DNA from: F1-60-MAGs027 sp044344715 | GTDB taxonomy: Bacteria > Actinomycetota > Acidimicrobiia > Acidimicrobiales > Ilumatobacteraceae | Direction of reading: 5' to 3' | Assembly: GCA_044344715.1 (NCBI GenBank) | Contig: JBIJCI010000035.1 | Location: 1-16,760, forward strand | DNA length: 16,760 nt | Shown: in pieces, positions 1 through 6,616 of the stretch | How the letters are laid out: each line of letters opens with the position of its first letter | Position numbering within the stretch: the first letter of the stretch is position 1 | Notes under the pieces: generated by a model | What the model was told of the DNA's origin: nothing | Database searches by the model: none | What the model saw: only the letters and a program-made list of their open reading frames with translations | Position numbers and translations under genes: made by a program

Positions 1-1
1 G

Positions 2-265
2 CTGACCGGCAACGGACTTCGCCTCACCACTGCCGATGGCACGTACTTCTTCTACGCCCACCTCGACACCATCGCCCCGAACATCACCGTCGGAACGCCG
101 GTGCGTGCCGGGCAGATCCTTGGAACGAACGGCTCGACCGGCAACACCACGACGCCGCACCTCCACTTCGAGGTGCACCCGCGCGGTGGTGCCCCGATCG
201 ATCCGACACCGATCGTCGCGGCGGTGAACGCCTGCCACATCACGGAGCCGCTCCCGCAGCCGTAG
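2..265 (+). CDS. M23 family metallopeptidase, C-terminal part (5' end outside window)
   Basis: The first 87 codons visible, in the frame beginning at base 2, end at TAG 263-265. They show the C-terminal half of an M23 (LytM/LasA) peptidase domain: a YAHLD segment, then a glycine-rich turn with GQILGTNGSTGNT, then HLHFEVHP, which carries the paired His-x-His of the zinc/catalytic centre. The first zinc ligands (HxxxD) should lie upstream of the window. Members of this family cut peptide cross-links in peptidoglycan or act as division and envelope regulators, usually outside the membrane; no signal peptide can be judged here because the start is missing. The protein ends soon after the domain with a short Pro-rich tail. 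It converges with the minus-strand operon that ends at 404. The family is clear; the exact substrate is unknown. Confidence 0.9.
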   Translation: MTGNGLRLTTADGTYFFYAHLDTIAPNITVGTPVRAGQILGTNGSTGNTTTPHLHFEVHPRGGAPIDPTPIVAAVNACHITEPLPQP

Positions 266-271
266 TGATGA

Positions 272-312
272 GGGCGTCACGCCCGATGAACCGACACCCG
301 TGACGACGGGTG
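272..312. terminator. Two small hairpins after the M23 stop codon
   Basis: Directly after the stop at 265 lie two inverted repeats. The first is gggcg (272-276) with cgccc (280-284) around a 3-base loop. The second is cacccgt (295-301) with acgggtg (306-312) around a GACG loop, a perfect 7-bp stem. Neither is followed by a T-run, so these are at best U-tract-less terminators of the kind seen in GC-rich actinobacteria. Function is inferred from position. Confidence 0.4.
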
Positions 313-324
313 CCCGGGGGTTGA

Positions 325-364
325 TCGCGGAGCGACGCGATGTGAGAACCACGTCGCTCCGCGA
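325..364. terminator. Perfect 13-bp inverted repeat, likely bidirectional terminator
   Basis: Bases 325-337 (tcgcggagcgacg) are the exact reverse complement of 352-364, with a 14-base spacer. With one bulged base the pairing can be extended outward for several more positions. It lies between two convergent transcription units (the M23 gene ending at 265 and the histidine phosphatase ending at 404), which is where a two-way terminator would sit. There is no T-run on either side. A protein-binding site is the alternative. Confidence 0.55.
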
Positions 365-403
365 ATCAGCCGTCGGAGGGCCGAATGCGGCCGCCGCCCT
401 GAC

Positions 404-1081
404 TCAGTACGTGTGGTCGACCGGATCGAGATGCGAGTTGTCGGCCAGTCTGGTCAGGCTGAAGATGAATCCATCGCCGATCTCCAATGCTTCGAGCCGG
501 CTTATCGATGCGTGACCAATGACGAAACGCTCCCATTCCCACGGGGTTGGGGCCAGACCCAGCAGGTGGCAGATGAACACACTGTTCGTTCCTGCATGGG
601 CAACGAATGCCAACCGGTCGCCGGGTTCCTCGATGTGCCAAACGGGTAACTCGTGCTCGATTCGGAAGATGCCGCGCTGATTCAGGAACTCGGTGGCACC
701 ACGGTGGATTCGCTTGGTGAAGTCGCTGACGGGCTCGCCACCCTCGAGTCCGTGCCAACGCTCGGCGGCCGGGCGCCGCTTCTCCTCGCGATAGGCCGCC
801 TCGGCCTTCTCGGCGGGGTTGCCCTGCCAGATCGGGCTCCTGATCTCCTCCAGCCACGGTTCGATGACCTCACCGCGACGTTGGGCGTCGAGTACCGGTG
901 CCGCGGTTTGACGGGTACGAAGCAGTGGTGAAACGTATACGTGATCGAAATGCTCGTTCTCCAGGCGGTCGGCGAGCCTCCGTGCCTGCCGGTGACCACG
1001 GGCCGTGAGCGGTGGATTGTCCTGGCTCAACCCCTCGCGTACCCACTCGGGCTCGGCATGACGGATCAGTGTCAACTGCAC
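404..1081 (-). CDS. Histidine phosphatase family protein (phosphoglycerate-mutase fold)
   Basis: This 225-residue protein begins LTLIRHAE, the phosphohistidine motif of branch 1 histidine phosphatases (His8 as nucleophile, Arg7). Further expected features are visible: SPLLRTRQTA at about 51-60 with phosphate-binding arginines, an acidic stretch near residues 78-79, and VAHAG at 160-164 with the second catalytic His162. The family removes phosphate from sugars, nucleotides, cofactor precursors or proteins; nothing here fixes the substrate. The protein is cytosolic, with no signal peptide. The start is GTG at 1081, only 10 bases after the stop of the upstream lipoprotein gene, so it is probably the last gene of the ABC-exporter operon. 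A TAGCCT hexamer at 1094-1089 (minus strand), built over that stop codon, may give it an extra leaderless promoter. Confidence 0.88.
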   Translation of the reverse strand: MQLTLIRHAEPEWVREGLSQDNPPLTARGHRQARRLADRLENEHFDHVYVSPLLRTRQTAAPVLDAQRRGEVIEPWLEEIRSPIWQGNPAEKAEAAYREEKRRPAAERWHGLEGGEPVSDFTKRIHRGATEFLNQRGIFRIEHELPVWHIEEPGDRLAFVAHAGTNSVFICHLLGLAPTPWEWERFVIGHASISRLEALEIGDGFIFSLTRLADNSHLDPVDHTY

Positions 1082-1091
1082 GGCGCAGAGG

Positions 1092-1847
1092 CTAGTTGTC
1101 CGGTGTGGTCGTGGGTGGTGTCACCACTCCGCAGGAGACGAATGTCCGGCGAACGACCGAGAAGTACTCTTCATCGGACAGGTCGATGTCGCGTGCATCG
1201 GCGAACGTGGTGCCGAGCGAGCGGGCGATGCATTCCGCCTCCGTGGATACCACTGCAACCCCGTAGGTCTCACCGATGAGGAAACCGATCGCCCGTAACT
1301 CGTTCTGTGTCACGGACTGGTCCTCCGCGGCATCGAGCCGCGGTTCCTCGCCAACCTCGGGCAGCGGCAGTGTCGTGCCGGTCACGGCGAACAACGGGTT
1401 GCTGTCCTCGATCGCCGACTGGCACCGTTGAACGAAGAACTCCTCGACGGAATCTGCCGCCGTCGATACGGATGTTTCGGCGAAGGCAGCCCGTGCCGCA
1501 GCGACGGAAGGATCCGTCATCGCAACCCCGGGATTCCACATGACACCATCGAACGCCACGACGAGTTGCCCGTAGGCAGCGAGCAGGACTCCGAGCGGTT
1601 CGCGGAGCGGACGTGGCGACACCTCGCGGAGCAACTGCACCTGGTCGACCACCGCCGATACGGAGTCCTCGAGTTCGACCGAGGTCGTCTGCTCGAGCTC
1701 CGTTACCGCGCGCTCCGCACGTTGTCGCGTACTCGAAAAGAGCGGGCCACGAGCGCAGGCCTCCCCTGCCGAGTCGGTCGAACAGGACGACGCCACCACG
1801 AGGACGAGGACCACCCCACACAAGAGTTGCGAATGGTGCCGGCTCAC
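1092..1847 (-). CDS. Putative lipoprotein of unknown function
   Basis: I do not recognise this family. The N-terminus has basic residues (SRHH), then a hydrophobic stretch (LLCGVVLVLVVASS) ending in a cysteine. This resembles a lipoprotein signal peptide, although the lipobox (A-S-S-C) is not optimal. The mature part is Ala/Ser/Glu/Asp/Val-rich with several further cysteines (GEAC, QRCQ, EAEC, FVSC) and ends in a Pro/Thr-rich tail. I chose GTG 1847 because it overlaps the TGA stop of the upstream ABC gene as GTGA, a classic coupling arrangement; an in-frame ATG at 1868 would add seven residues before the basic part. It lies between two ABC exporter genes and a phosphatase, so it may be an extracytoplasmic partner of the exporter. 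That role is inference only. Confidence 0.75.
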   Translation of the reverse strand: MSRHHSQLLCGVVLVLVVASSCSTDSAGEACARGPLFSSTRQRAERAVTELEQTTSVELEDSVSAVVDQVQLLREVSPRPLREPLGVLLAAYGQLVVAFDGVMWNPGVAMTDPSVAAARAAFAETSVSTAADSVEEFFVQRCQSAIEDSNPLFAVTGTTLPLPEVGEEPRLDAAEDQSVTQNELRAIGFLIGETYGVAVVSTEAECIARSLGTTFADARDIDLSDEEYFSVVRRTFVSCGVVTPPTTTPDN

Positions 1848-3640
1848 GACTTGGTTGCTGCCAGCCATGCGTCGTACATGCGACGGTATTCGCCTCCCTG
1901 CTCCATCAACCTCTCGTGCGGACCGTCCTCGAGGACCCGGCCATTCGCGAGCAATACGACCCTGTCGGCCCGTGACGCCGTCGACAAGCGGTGGGCAATG
2001 GAGATCGTCGTACGGCCTTCGGAGAGCTTCCGGAGGGCCCGTGCGAGCCTCACCTCCGTGAGGGCGTCGACCGATGAGGTTGCCTCGTCGAGGATGAGCA
2101 CGTCGGGATTCACGAGGGATGCGCGTAGCAGTGCGACCATCTGGCGTTCACCGGCGGCGAGGGCCTGGCCGCGCTGACCGACTTCAGTGTCGAGACCCTT
2201 CGGCAGTGAGACCACCCAGTCGTCGAGCTCGAGACGTTGTACGGCGGTCGAGAGGTCGGCATCGCTGGCATCGGGCTTGGCGAATCTCAGGTTGTAGGCG
2301 ATGGTATCGGCGAAGAGGAACGGCTCCTGGGGGACGACCGTGAGCCTGCGACGCAGATCGTCGTTGGCGACGTGCTTGAGGTTCACGGCACCAATCGTGA
2401 TCCGACCCTTCGTCGGATCCGCCAGACGAGCCACGAGACGTGCGATGGTCGTCTTGCCCGCCCCGGACTCGCCCACCAGTGCGACATGTTGCCCGGGGGG
2501 AATCGTCAGGGTGAGTGACGAGAGCACATTGATGGTCGGCTCGTCGTCACGCGGCTCGTACGCGAACGTCACGTCGTGCAGCGCTACGCCGAGACGGCCG
2601 GACGGCAGTGGCACGGGACTCGCGGCCGGTGGAGGGCCGATCGGCGTATCGAGGATCGAGAGGACTCTCCGCAGTCCGGCGACCGCCGTCTGTGTCTGGT
2701 CGATCACCTCGGTGAATTCCGCGATCGGTTCGAGGAACCGGTATGTGAGGAACATGAAACCAACGAGCGACCCGGCGGTGAGGCCGGCCGCATCACCGCG
2801 CCATACCCCGATCCCGACGACCGCGACGACCGTGAACACGCTGAACACCTCCCCGGATGGAAACAGCAGCGCTCCGAGGAACCCTGCGCGGATCGACGCC
2901 CTTGCCCGCCTGCCCGTCGTTGCCTCGACCCGCAAGAGTGCGGGTTCCACGGCGTCGTAGGCCTGCAGGGTTTCCACACCGGAGACCGTTTCGCTGATCG
3001 ACGCGAGCATCGTGGCGTTTCCCTCCCGCACCCGGTCGTAGGCGCGCACGAGTCGGCGTTGCACGAGCCGTAGGACGATGATGAGCGGGGCAACCACCGT
3101 GAATGCGACGACTGCAAGCAACCAGTCGTAGGCGATCATCACGCACGCCACGACGAACATGAGGGAGAGATCGAGCATCCATGCCAACCCACCCCAGGCG
3201 AAGAACATCGTGAGCGTCTCGATGTCGCTGGTAACCCTCGCGACGAGTGCACCGCGACGCTCCTCGTTCTGGGCGGCAAGGCTCAGTCGGTGGATGTGGT
3301 CGAAGAGTCGAACCCGCAGTCCGTAGAGTCCCTCCTCCGCCGACGTTCCGAGTCGGTAGACGGCAGCTCGTTGAGCCACTGCCGCAAGGAGCACGATGAG
3401 CGACGCGACCGTGCACAACCTGAGGATGAAATCGAGTCGGACGCCACCGGGCACGAATCCCTTGTCGATGGCTTGTTGGACGACGATCGGTATCGTCACG
3501 CGACCCGCGGCCCCGCACAAGGCGAGCACGAAGGTGAGCGCAAGACCGCGACCGAGGGCGGGGGCCTCGGCGATGCCCTGTCGGATCGTGTCGACGGTGC
3601 CGCGACGGCGTACTTCCTGGGTTACGTCGTCAGTGAGCAT
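1844..3640 (-). CDS. ABC exporter half-transporter (TMD-NBD), catalytically competent subunit
   Basis: This 598-residue protein has an N-terminal six-helix type IV exporter membrane domain (about 25-325) and a C-terminal nucleotide-binding domain. The NBD shows an A-loop Tyr361, Walker A GESGAGKTT (390-398), Q-loop Gln438, Walker B DVLILDE with catalytic Glu519, and switch His550 (SIAHRLST). Its ABC signature is degenerate: LAAGE (494-498) instead of LSGGQ. The neighbouring subunit has the mirror-image defects, so the two probably form a heterodimer like TM287/288, LmrCD or BmrCD. The ATG at 3640 is supported by a GGGAGAG ribosome site at 3652-3646; the gene overlaps the upstream ABC gene by 11 bases. 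Substrate unknown (drug, lipid or peptide are the usual ones). Confidence 0.93.
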   Translation of the reverse strand: MLTDDVTQEVRRRGTVDTIRQGIAEAPALGRGLALTFVLALCGAAGRVTIPIVVQQAIDKGFVPGGVRLDFILRLCTVASLIVLLAAVAQRAAVYRLGTSAEEGLYGLRVRLFDHIHRLSLAAQNEERRGALVARVTSDIETLTMFFAWGGLAWMLDLSLMFVVACVMIAYDWLLAVVAFTVVAPLIIVLRLVQRRLVRAYDRVREGNATMLASISETVSGVETLQAYDAVEPALLRVEATTGRRARASIRAGFLGALLFPSGEVFSVFTVVAVVGIGVWRGDAAGLTAGSLVGFMFLTYRFLEPIAEFTEVIDQTQTAVAGLRRVLSILDTPIGPPPAASPVPLPSGRLGVALHDVTFAYEPRDDEPTINVLSSLTLTIPPGQHVALVGESGAGKTTIARLVARLADPTKGRITIGAVNLKHVANDDLRRRLTVVPQEPFLFADTIAYNLRFAKPDASDADLSTAVQRLELDDWVVSLPKGLDTEVGQRGQALAAGERQMVALLRASLVNPDVLILDEATSSVDALTEVRLARALRKLSEGRTTISIAHRLSTASRADRVVLLANGRVLEDGPHERLMEQGGEYRRMYDAWLAATKS

Positions 3641-5387
3641 CGTTGCTCTCCCGGTCGTGTTCGAATGCGCTGATCAGGGATTGATAGTCGGAGTTTCGGG
3701 CAATCAGCTCTTCGTGGGCTCCGACGGCGACTACCCGACCGTCGATCATGAATGCAACGTCGTCCGCCAGAGCGATGGTGGACGGTCGTGAAGCCACGAT
3801 GATGGTGCTCATCGTGTCGTGCAGCGAGCGAAGGTTGGTGAGCACCGTTGCCTCGGTAGCAGGGTCGAGCGCGGAGGTCGTGTCGTCGAGGAGCAACAAC
3901 TCGCTCCCCGTCGCCAGGGCCCGCGCCAGGGCGAGGCGTTGACGCTGGCCGCCGCTCAGACTCACTCCCCGTTCGCCGAGCTCGGTGTCCAGTCCCACTC
4001 CGAGGTCCGCGACGAACTGGTCGGCCGCCGCAACGCGAAGTGCGCGGAAGATGTCGGACTCGGGTACGTCTGCACCGAGCGTGAGGTTGTAGCGGAGCGA
4101 CTCCGCGAACAAGAACGCCTCCTGGAACACGAGCCCCACCCGAGCCACCCCAAGCCGGACTTCTCCTGCATCCACCGGAACCAGGCCGGCAATCACGTGC
4201 AGAAGCGTCGTCTTTCCGCTACCCGTGGCCCCTACCACCGCGGTCGTGCGTCCGCGCGGCACACGGAGGTTCACGGCTCGAAGTGTCGATTTTCCTGCAA
4301 CGTGCGAAGACGACACCTCGACGAGCTCGACCGCGAAATGGTCGGAGCGGCTCATCTGCGCACGGGGGGACGGCTGCAACGGCTCGTCCAGGACCGCACG
4401 GACCCGGTCCCATCCGCTCGCCGAATGCGGCAACTCGGAAAACAGGAAGCTGACGATACGCAACGGCAACGACACCAACGTGAACAGGAAGACGAATGCC
4501 GACAGCTCACCGATCGTCATCGCGCCGTCCCTCACCCGGATGGCACCGAGCGCGATGATCGCGATGTTCACCAAGGAGGGAGTGGCGTCGATGATCGACT
4601 CGAACGTGCTGCGCAAACCGATCGCGGTGGTGCGGGCATGGCGGAGCCGTCGTGAGATGGCGGCGAGGCGCTCGGTCTCCCGCTCTTCCGCGCCGAACGC
4701 CTTCACGACCAGAACCCCGTCGAAGCTCTCGTGGGCGGCTTCGGACAGGGCGCCGAGTTCGTCCTGGGCGGTCCGATAGAAGCCGTCGACACGCCGTTGG
4801 TAGAGCACGTTCGTCACCAGCATGACCGGGAAGACGAGGAACGCAAAGAGGCCGAGCCAGGTATCCGTGGCGATCAACCAGGCACCGGCGACGACGAGGA
4901 GCACGATCACTGACGACGAAAACGGCATCGGATTGAGGATTTGTGTCGCGGCATCGGTGTCGACGCTCGCCCGTGCCGCAACGTCGCCCGTCATTCGGCT
5001 CCGATGCCAGCTCGGAGGCTGTTGCATCAGGTGGCGCAACACCTTGTTGGCGATCGTCTTGGCCGTCGTCGAACTTGCCCGACCCGCGAACGAACGGCGA
5101 ACCACGACGCCCGCAGCTCGCACCAAACCGATGAAGACGACGATGAGCGAGGTGGCGAGCCACGTTCCGGTGTCGATACGACCCGTCTCGAACGTGGGAA
5201 GGATCACGTCGTCGATGAGGAGCTTCACGCCGTAGGACGACAGCACGGTGGCGATTGCGAAGACGGCGGCACCAGCCACGGCGGTGAAGAAGTAGCCCTT
5301 GTGAAAGCCGACCATCGACCACATCAAATTCCTGGCGCGTACGAAGCGGTTCGGTTCCGGGGCCAGGGGTAGCGTCTCGGGAGTCAT
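3630..5387 (-). CDS. ABC exporter half-transporter (TMD-NBD), degenerate-site subunit
   Basis: This is a half-size ABC exporter of 585 residues from ATG 5387, or 600 from ATG 5432; residue numbers here use the longer form. The membrane domain spans about 45-335. The NBD has Walker A GATGSGKTT (401-409), Gln437 and an intact LSGGQ (492-496). Three key positions are changed: the aromatic A-loop residue is absent, Walker B reads LLLLDD so the catalytic Glu is Asp517, and the switch His is Ser548 (VASRPST). These changes mark a non-hydrolytic ATP site. It is the first gene of the operon, followed by the complementary subunit with an 11-base overlap. The start is uncertain: ATGs at 5432, 5408 and 5387 are in frame with no clear ribosome site. 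I use 5387 because the divergent gene starts at 5386. Confidence 0.92.
   Translation of the reverse strand: MTPETLPLAPEPNRFVRARNLMWSMVGFHKGYFFTAVAGAAVFAIATVLSSYGVKLLIDDVILPTFETGRIDTGTWLATSLIVVFIGLVRAAGVVVRRSFAGRASSTTAKTIANKVLRHLMQQPPSWHRSRMTGDVAARASVDTDAATQILNPMPFSSSVIVLLVVAGAWLIATDTWLGLFAFLVFPVMLVTNVLYQRRVDGFYRTAQDELGALSEAAHESFDGVLVVKAFGAEERETERLAAISRRLRHARTTAIGLRSTFESIIDATPSLVNIAIIALGAIRVRDGAMTIGELSAFVFLFTLVSLPLRIVSFLFSELPHSASGWDRVRAVLDEPLQPSPRAQMSRSDHFAVELVEVSSSHVAGKSTLRAVNLRVPRGRTTAVVGATGSGKTTLLHVIAGLVPVDAGEVRLGVARVGLVFQEAFLFAESLRYNLTLGADVPESDIFRALRVAAADQFVADLGVGLDTELGERGVSLSGGQRQRLALARALATGSELLLLDDTTSALDPATEATVLTNLRSLHDTMSTIIVASRPSTIALADDVAFMIDGRVVAVGAHEELIARNSDYQSLISAFEHDRESNDAH
3646..3652 (-). 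promoter_or_regulatory. Ribosome binding site for the second ABC subunit
   Basis: The minus strand reads GGGAGAG, then five bases, then ATG at 3640. It is one of the few clear Shine-Dalgarno sites in the window. It lies inside the end of the upstream coding region and fixes the start of the downstream ABC gene. Confidence 0.7.
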
Positions 5388-5898
5388 GCGGCGTGTGGGA
5401 GGACTCATTCTGGCAGTGGTTTGCCTCGCCATTGCGGCAATGTGGATCTATGCCTTCCTCTTCGCATCGAAGGAAGCCGTGAACAAGATCGGGGATGAGG
5501 CATGGACGAAGCGCGCCGAATCGCGGTGCCTCGTCGCACGTGAGGAACGTCTCGCCCTCGCTGATTACCGACTCATCAACGATCCGGGTACCGGTGGTTT
5601 GGCACGGCGTGCCGAACTGGTGGACGAGGCGACCGACACGCTCGCACGGATGCTCGACGATTTACGAAGCCAGATACCGGCCGACCCCAAGGGACGGGCC
5701 CTCATTCCCCTGTGGCTCGGCGATTACGACACGTACGTTGCCGACCGCCGTGCCTACGCCGATCAACTGAGAAGCGGCATCAATGCACCGTTCGCAGAGA
5801 CCACCTTCGAGGGCCTGCCCCTCGCGGAGCGCATCGCCACGTTCGCCGGCGACAACCGGATGCCGAGCTGCGCTCCCCCGATCGATCTGTCGGTCTAG
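5386..5898 (+). CDS. Membrane-anchored hypothetical protein
   Basis: I do not recognise this 170-residue protein. It has a short basic N-terminus (MRR), then one hydrophobic helix at about 5-27 (LILAVVCLAIAAMWIYAFLFA), then a polar, mostly helical domain rich in Arg, Ala, Asp and Leu. That layout suggests a single-pass protein with an extracytoplasmic C-terminal domain. Two cysteines lie outside the membrane helix, Cys48 (ESRC) and Cys162 (PSC), and could pair as a disulfide. The start ATG 5386 overlaps the proposed ATG of the divergent ABC gene in a CATG, so the two genes share a back-to-back start. A TAGCGT hexamer at 5370-5375 could be a -10 box giving a very short leader. The stop at 5898 directly abuts the stop of the convergent acyltransferase. 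Confidence 0.72.
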   Translation: MRRVGGLILAVVCLAIAAMWIYAFLFASKEAVNKIGDEAWTKRAESRCLVAREERLALADYRLINDPGTGGLARRAELVDEATDTLARMLDDLRSQIPADPKGRALIPLWLGDYDTYVADRRAYADQLRSGINAPFAETTFEGLPLAERIATFAGDNRMPSCAPPIDLSV

Positions 5899-6543
5899 TC
5901 AGTCCCTGAACTCGTGCGCGGGTAGCCAACCGGATGTTGGGTCGTAGCGCTTGATCACGCGTGCGGGTGCGCCAACGGCGACGCAGTAGTCCGGAAGAAC
6001 CCCGGTTACGACCGAATTGGCGCCGACTGCGACGTTTCGCCCGATCCTCGCTCCCGGAAGCACCACCGTGCCCGTTCCGAGCCACGACCCGTCACCGATG
6101 GTCACCGGCTCCTCGGGCTGCGATTGGGCGGAGATGGGCCTCGTTACGTCGGTGTAACCGTGGTTCTGGTCGGTGATGTACACGTGATGACCGGTCCAAA
6201 CGTCATTCCCGATCTCAATCGCGAGGTGTCCGACGATGCCGCTACCCCGGCCGATGAGGCAACGGTCGCCAACCTTCACGACGGGTGACGTCAGGCATTC
6301 CTGGCCCGGCATCATTCCAGCCGACAATGCGCAGTACGGTCCGAACATCGTGTCACTACCGATCTCGATGTAGTGCTCGTTGTAGATGGTCACCCAAGGA
6401 AACGAGATCAGCGAACCACCACCGAAGCACTTGAACTTCCGTCCACGCGGCGTGTCCCGGGTGATCGCCGATGCGAACTGCCACGACTCCCAACGTTCGG
6501 CGATGATGCGTGAGAGCATGCGATCAATCGAACCGCGGAACAC
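5899..6543 (-). CDS. Hexapeptide-repeat acyltransferase (WbbJ/NodL/CysE-like O-acetyltransferase)
   Basis: This 214-residue protein is dominated by left-handed beta-helix repeats of the [LIV]-G-x-x pattern (for example IEIGSD, VKVGDR, IEIGND, VTIGDG, ARIGRN, VAVGAN). The putative catalytic His128 lies in DQNHGYTD, as in O-acetyltransferases that use acetyl-CoA on sugars. The end VGAPARVIKRYD is typical of surface-polysaccharide acetyltransferases. Such enzymes act as trimers in the cytosol. The likely substrate is a sugar of a cell-surface glycan, but no glycan genes are nearby. The start is GTG 6543 rather than ATG 6519 because a TACGGT -10 box lies at exactly -12 to -7 of the GTG. Its stop (TGA at 5901-5899) touches the stop of the plus-strand neighbour with no gap. 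Confidence 0.9.
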   Translation of the reverse strand: MFRGSIDRMLSRIIAERWESWQFASAITRDTPRGRKFKCFGGGSLISFPWVTIYNEHYIEIGSDTMFGPYCALSAGMMPGQECLTSPVVKVGDRCLIGRGSGIVGHLAIEIGNDVWTGHHVYITDQNHGYTDVTRPISAQSQPEEPVTIGDGSWLGTGTVVLPGARIGRNVAVGANSVVTGVLPDYCVAVGAPARVIKRYDPTSGWLPAHEFRD

Positions 6544-6549
6544 GGTTTC

Positions 6550-6555
6550 ACCGTA
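6550..6555 (-). promoter_or_regulatory. -10 box TACGGT, leaderless promoter of the acyltransferase
   Basis: On the minus strand TACGGT occupies -12 to -7 if transcription starts at the G of GTG 6543. No Shine-Dalgarno site precedes that GTG, so a leaderless mRNA is the simplest reading. No clear -35 box is visible. Confidence 0.55.
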
Positions 6556-6604
6556 GTAGCGGACGCGGAGTCCCCGGCTACAAAGGGCGATTCCGGGTGC
6601 GAAC

Positions 6605-6610
6605 TACCAT
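6605..6610 (+). promoter_or_regulatory. -10 box TACCAT, leaderless promoter of the carboxylesterase operon
   Basis: TACCAT lies at -12 to -7 of ATG 6617, with no ribosome site between. This is the TANNNT leaderless layout seen in actinobacteria. It also supports 6617 as the true start, since no earlier in-frame start codon follows the upstream stop at 6557. Confidence 0.6.
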
Positions 6611-6616
6611 CTCGGT

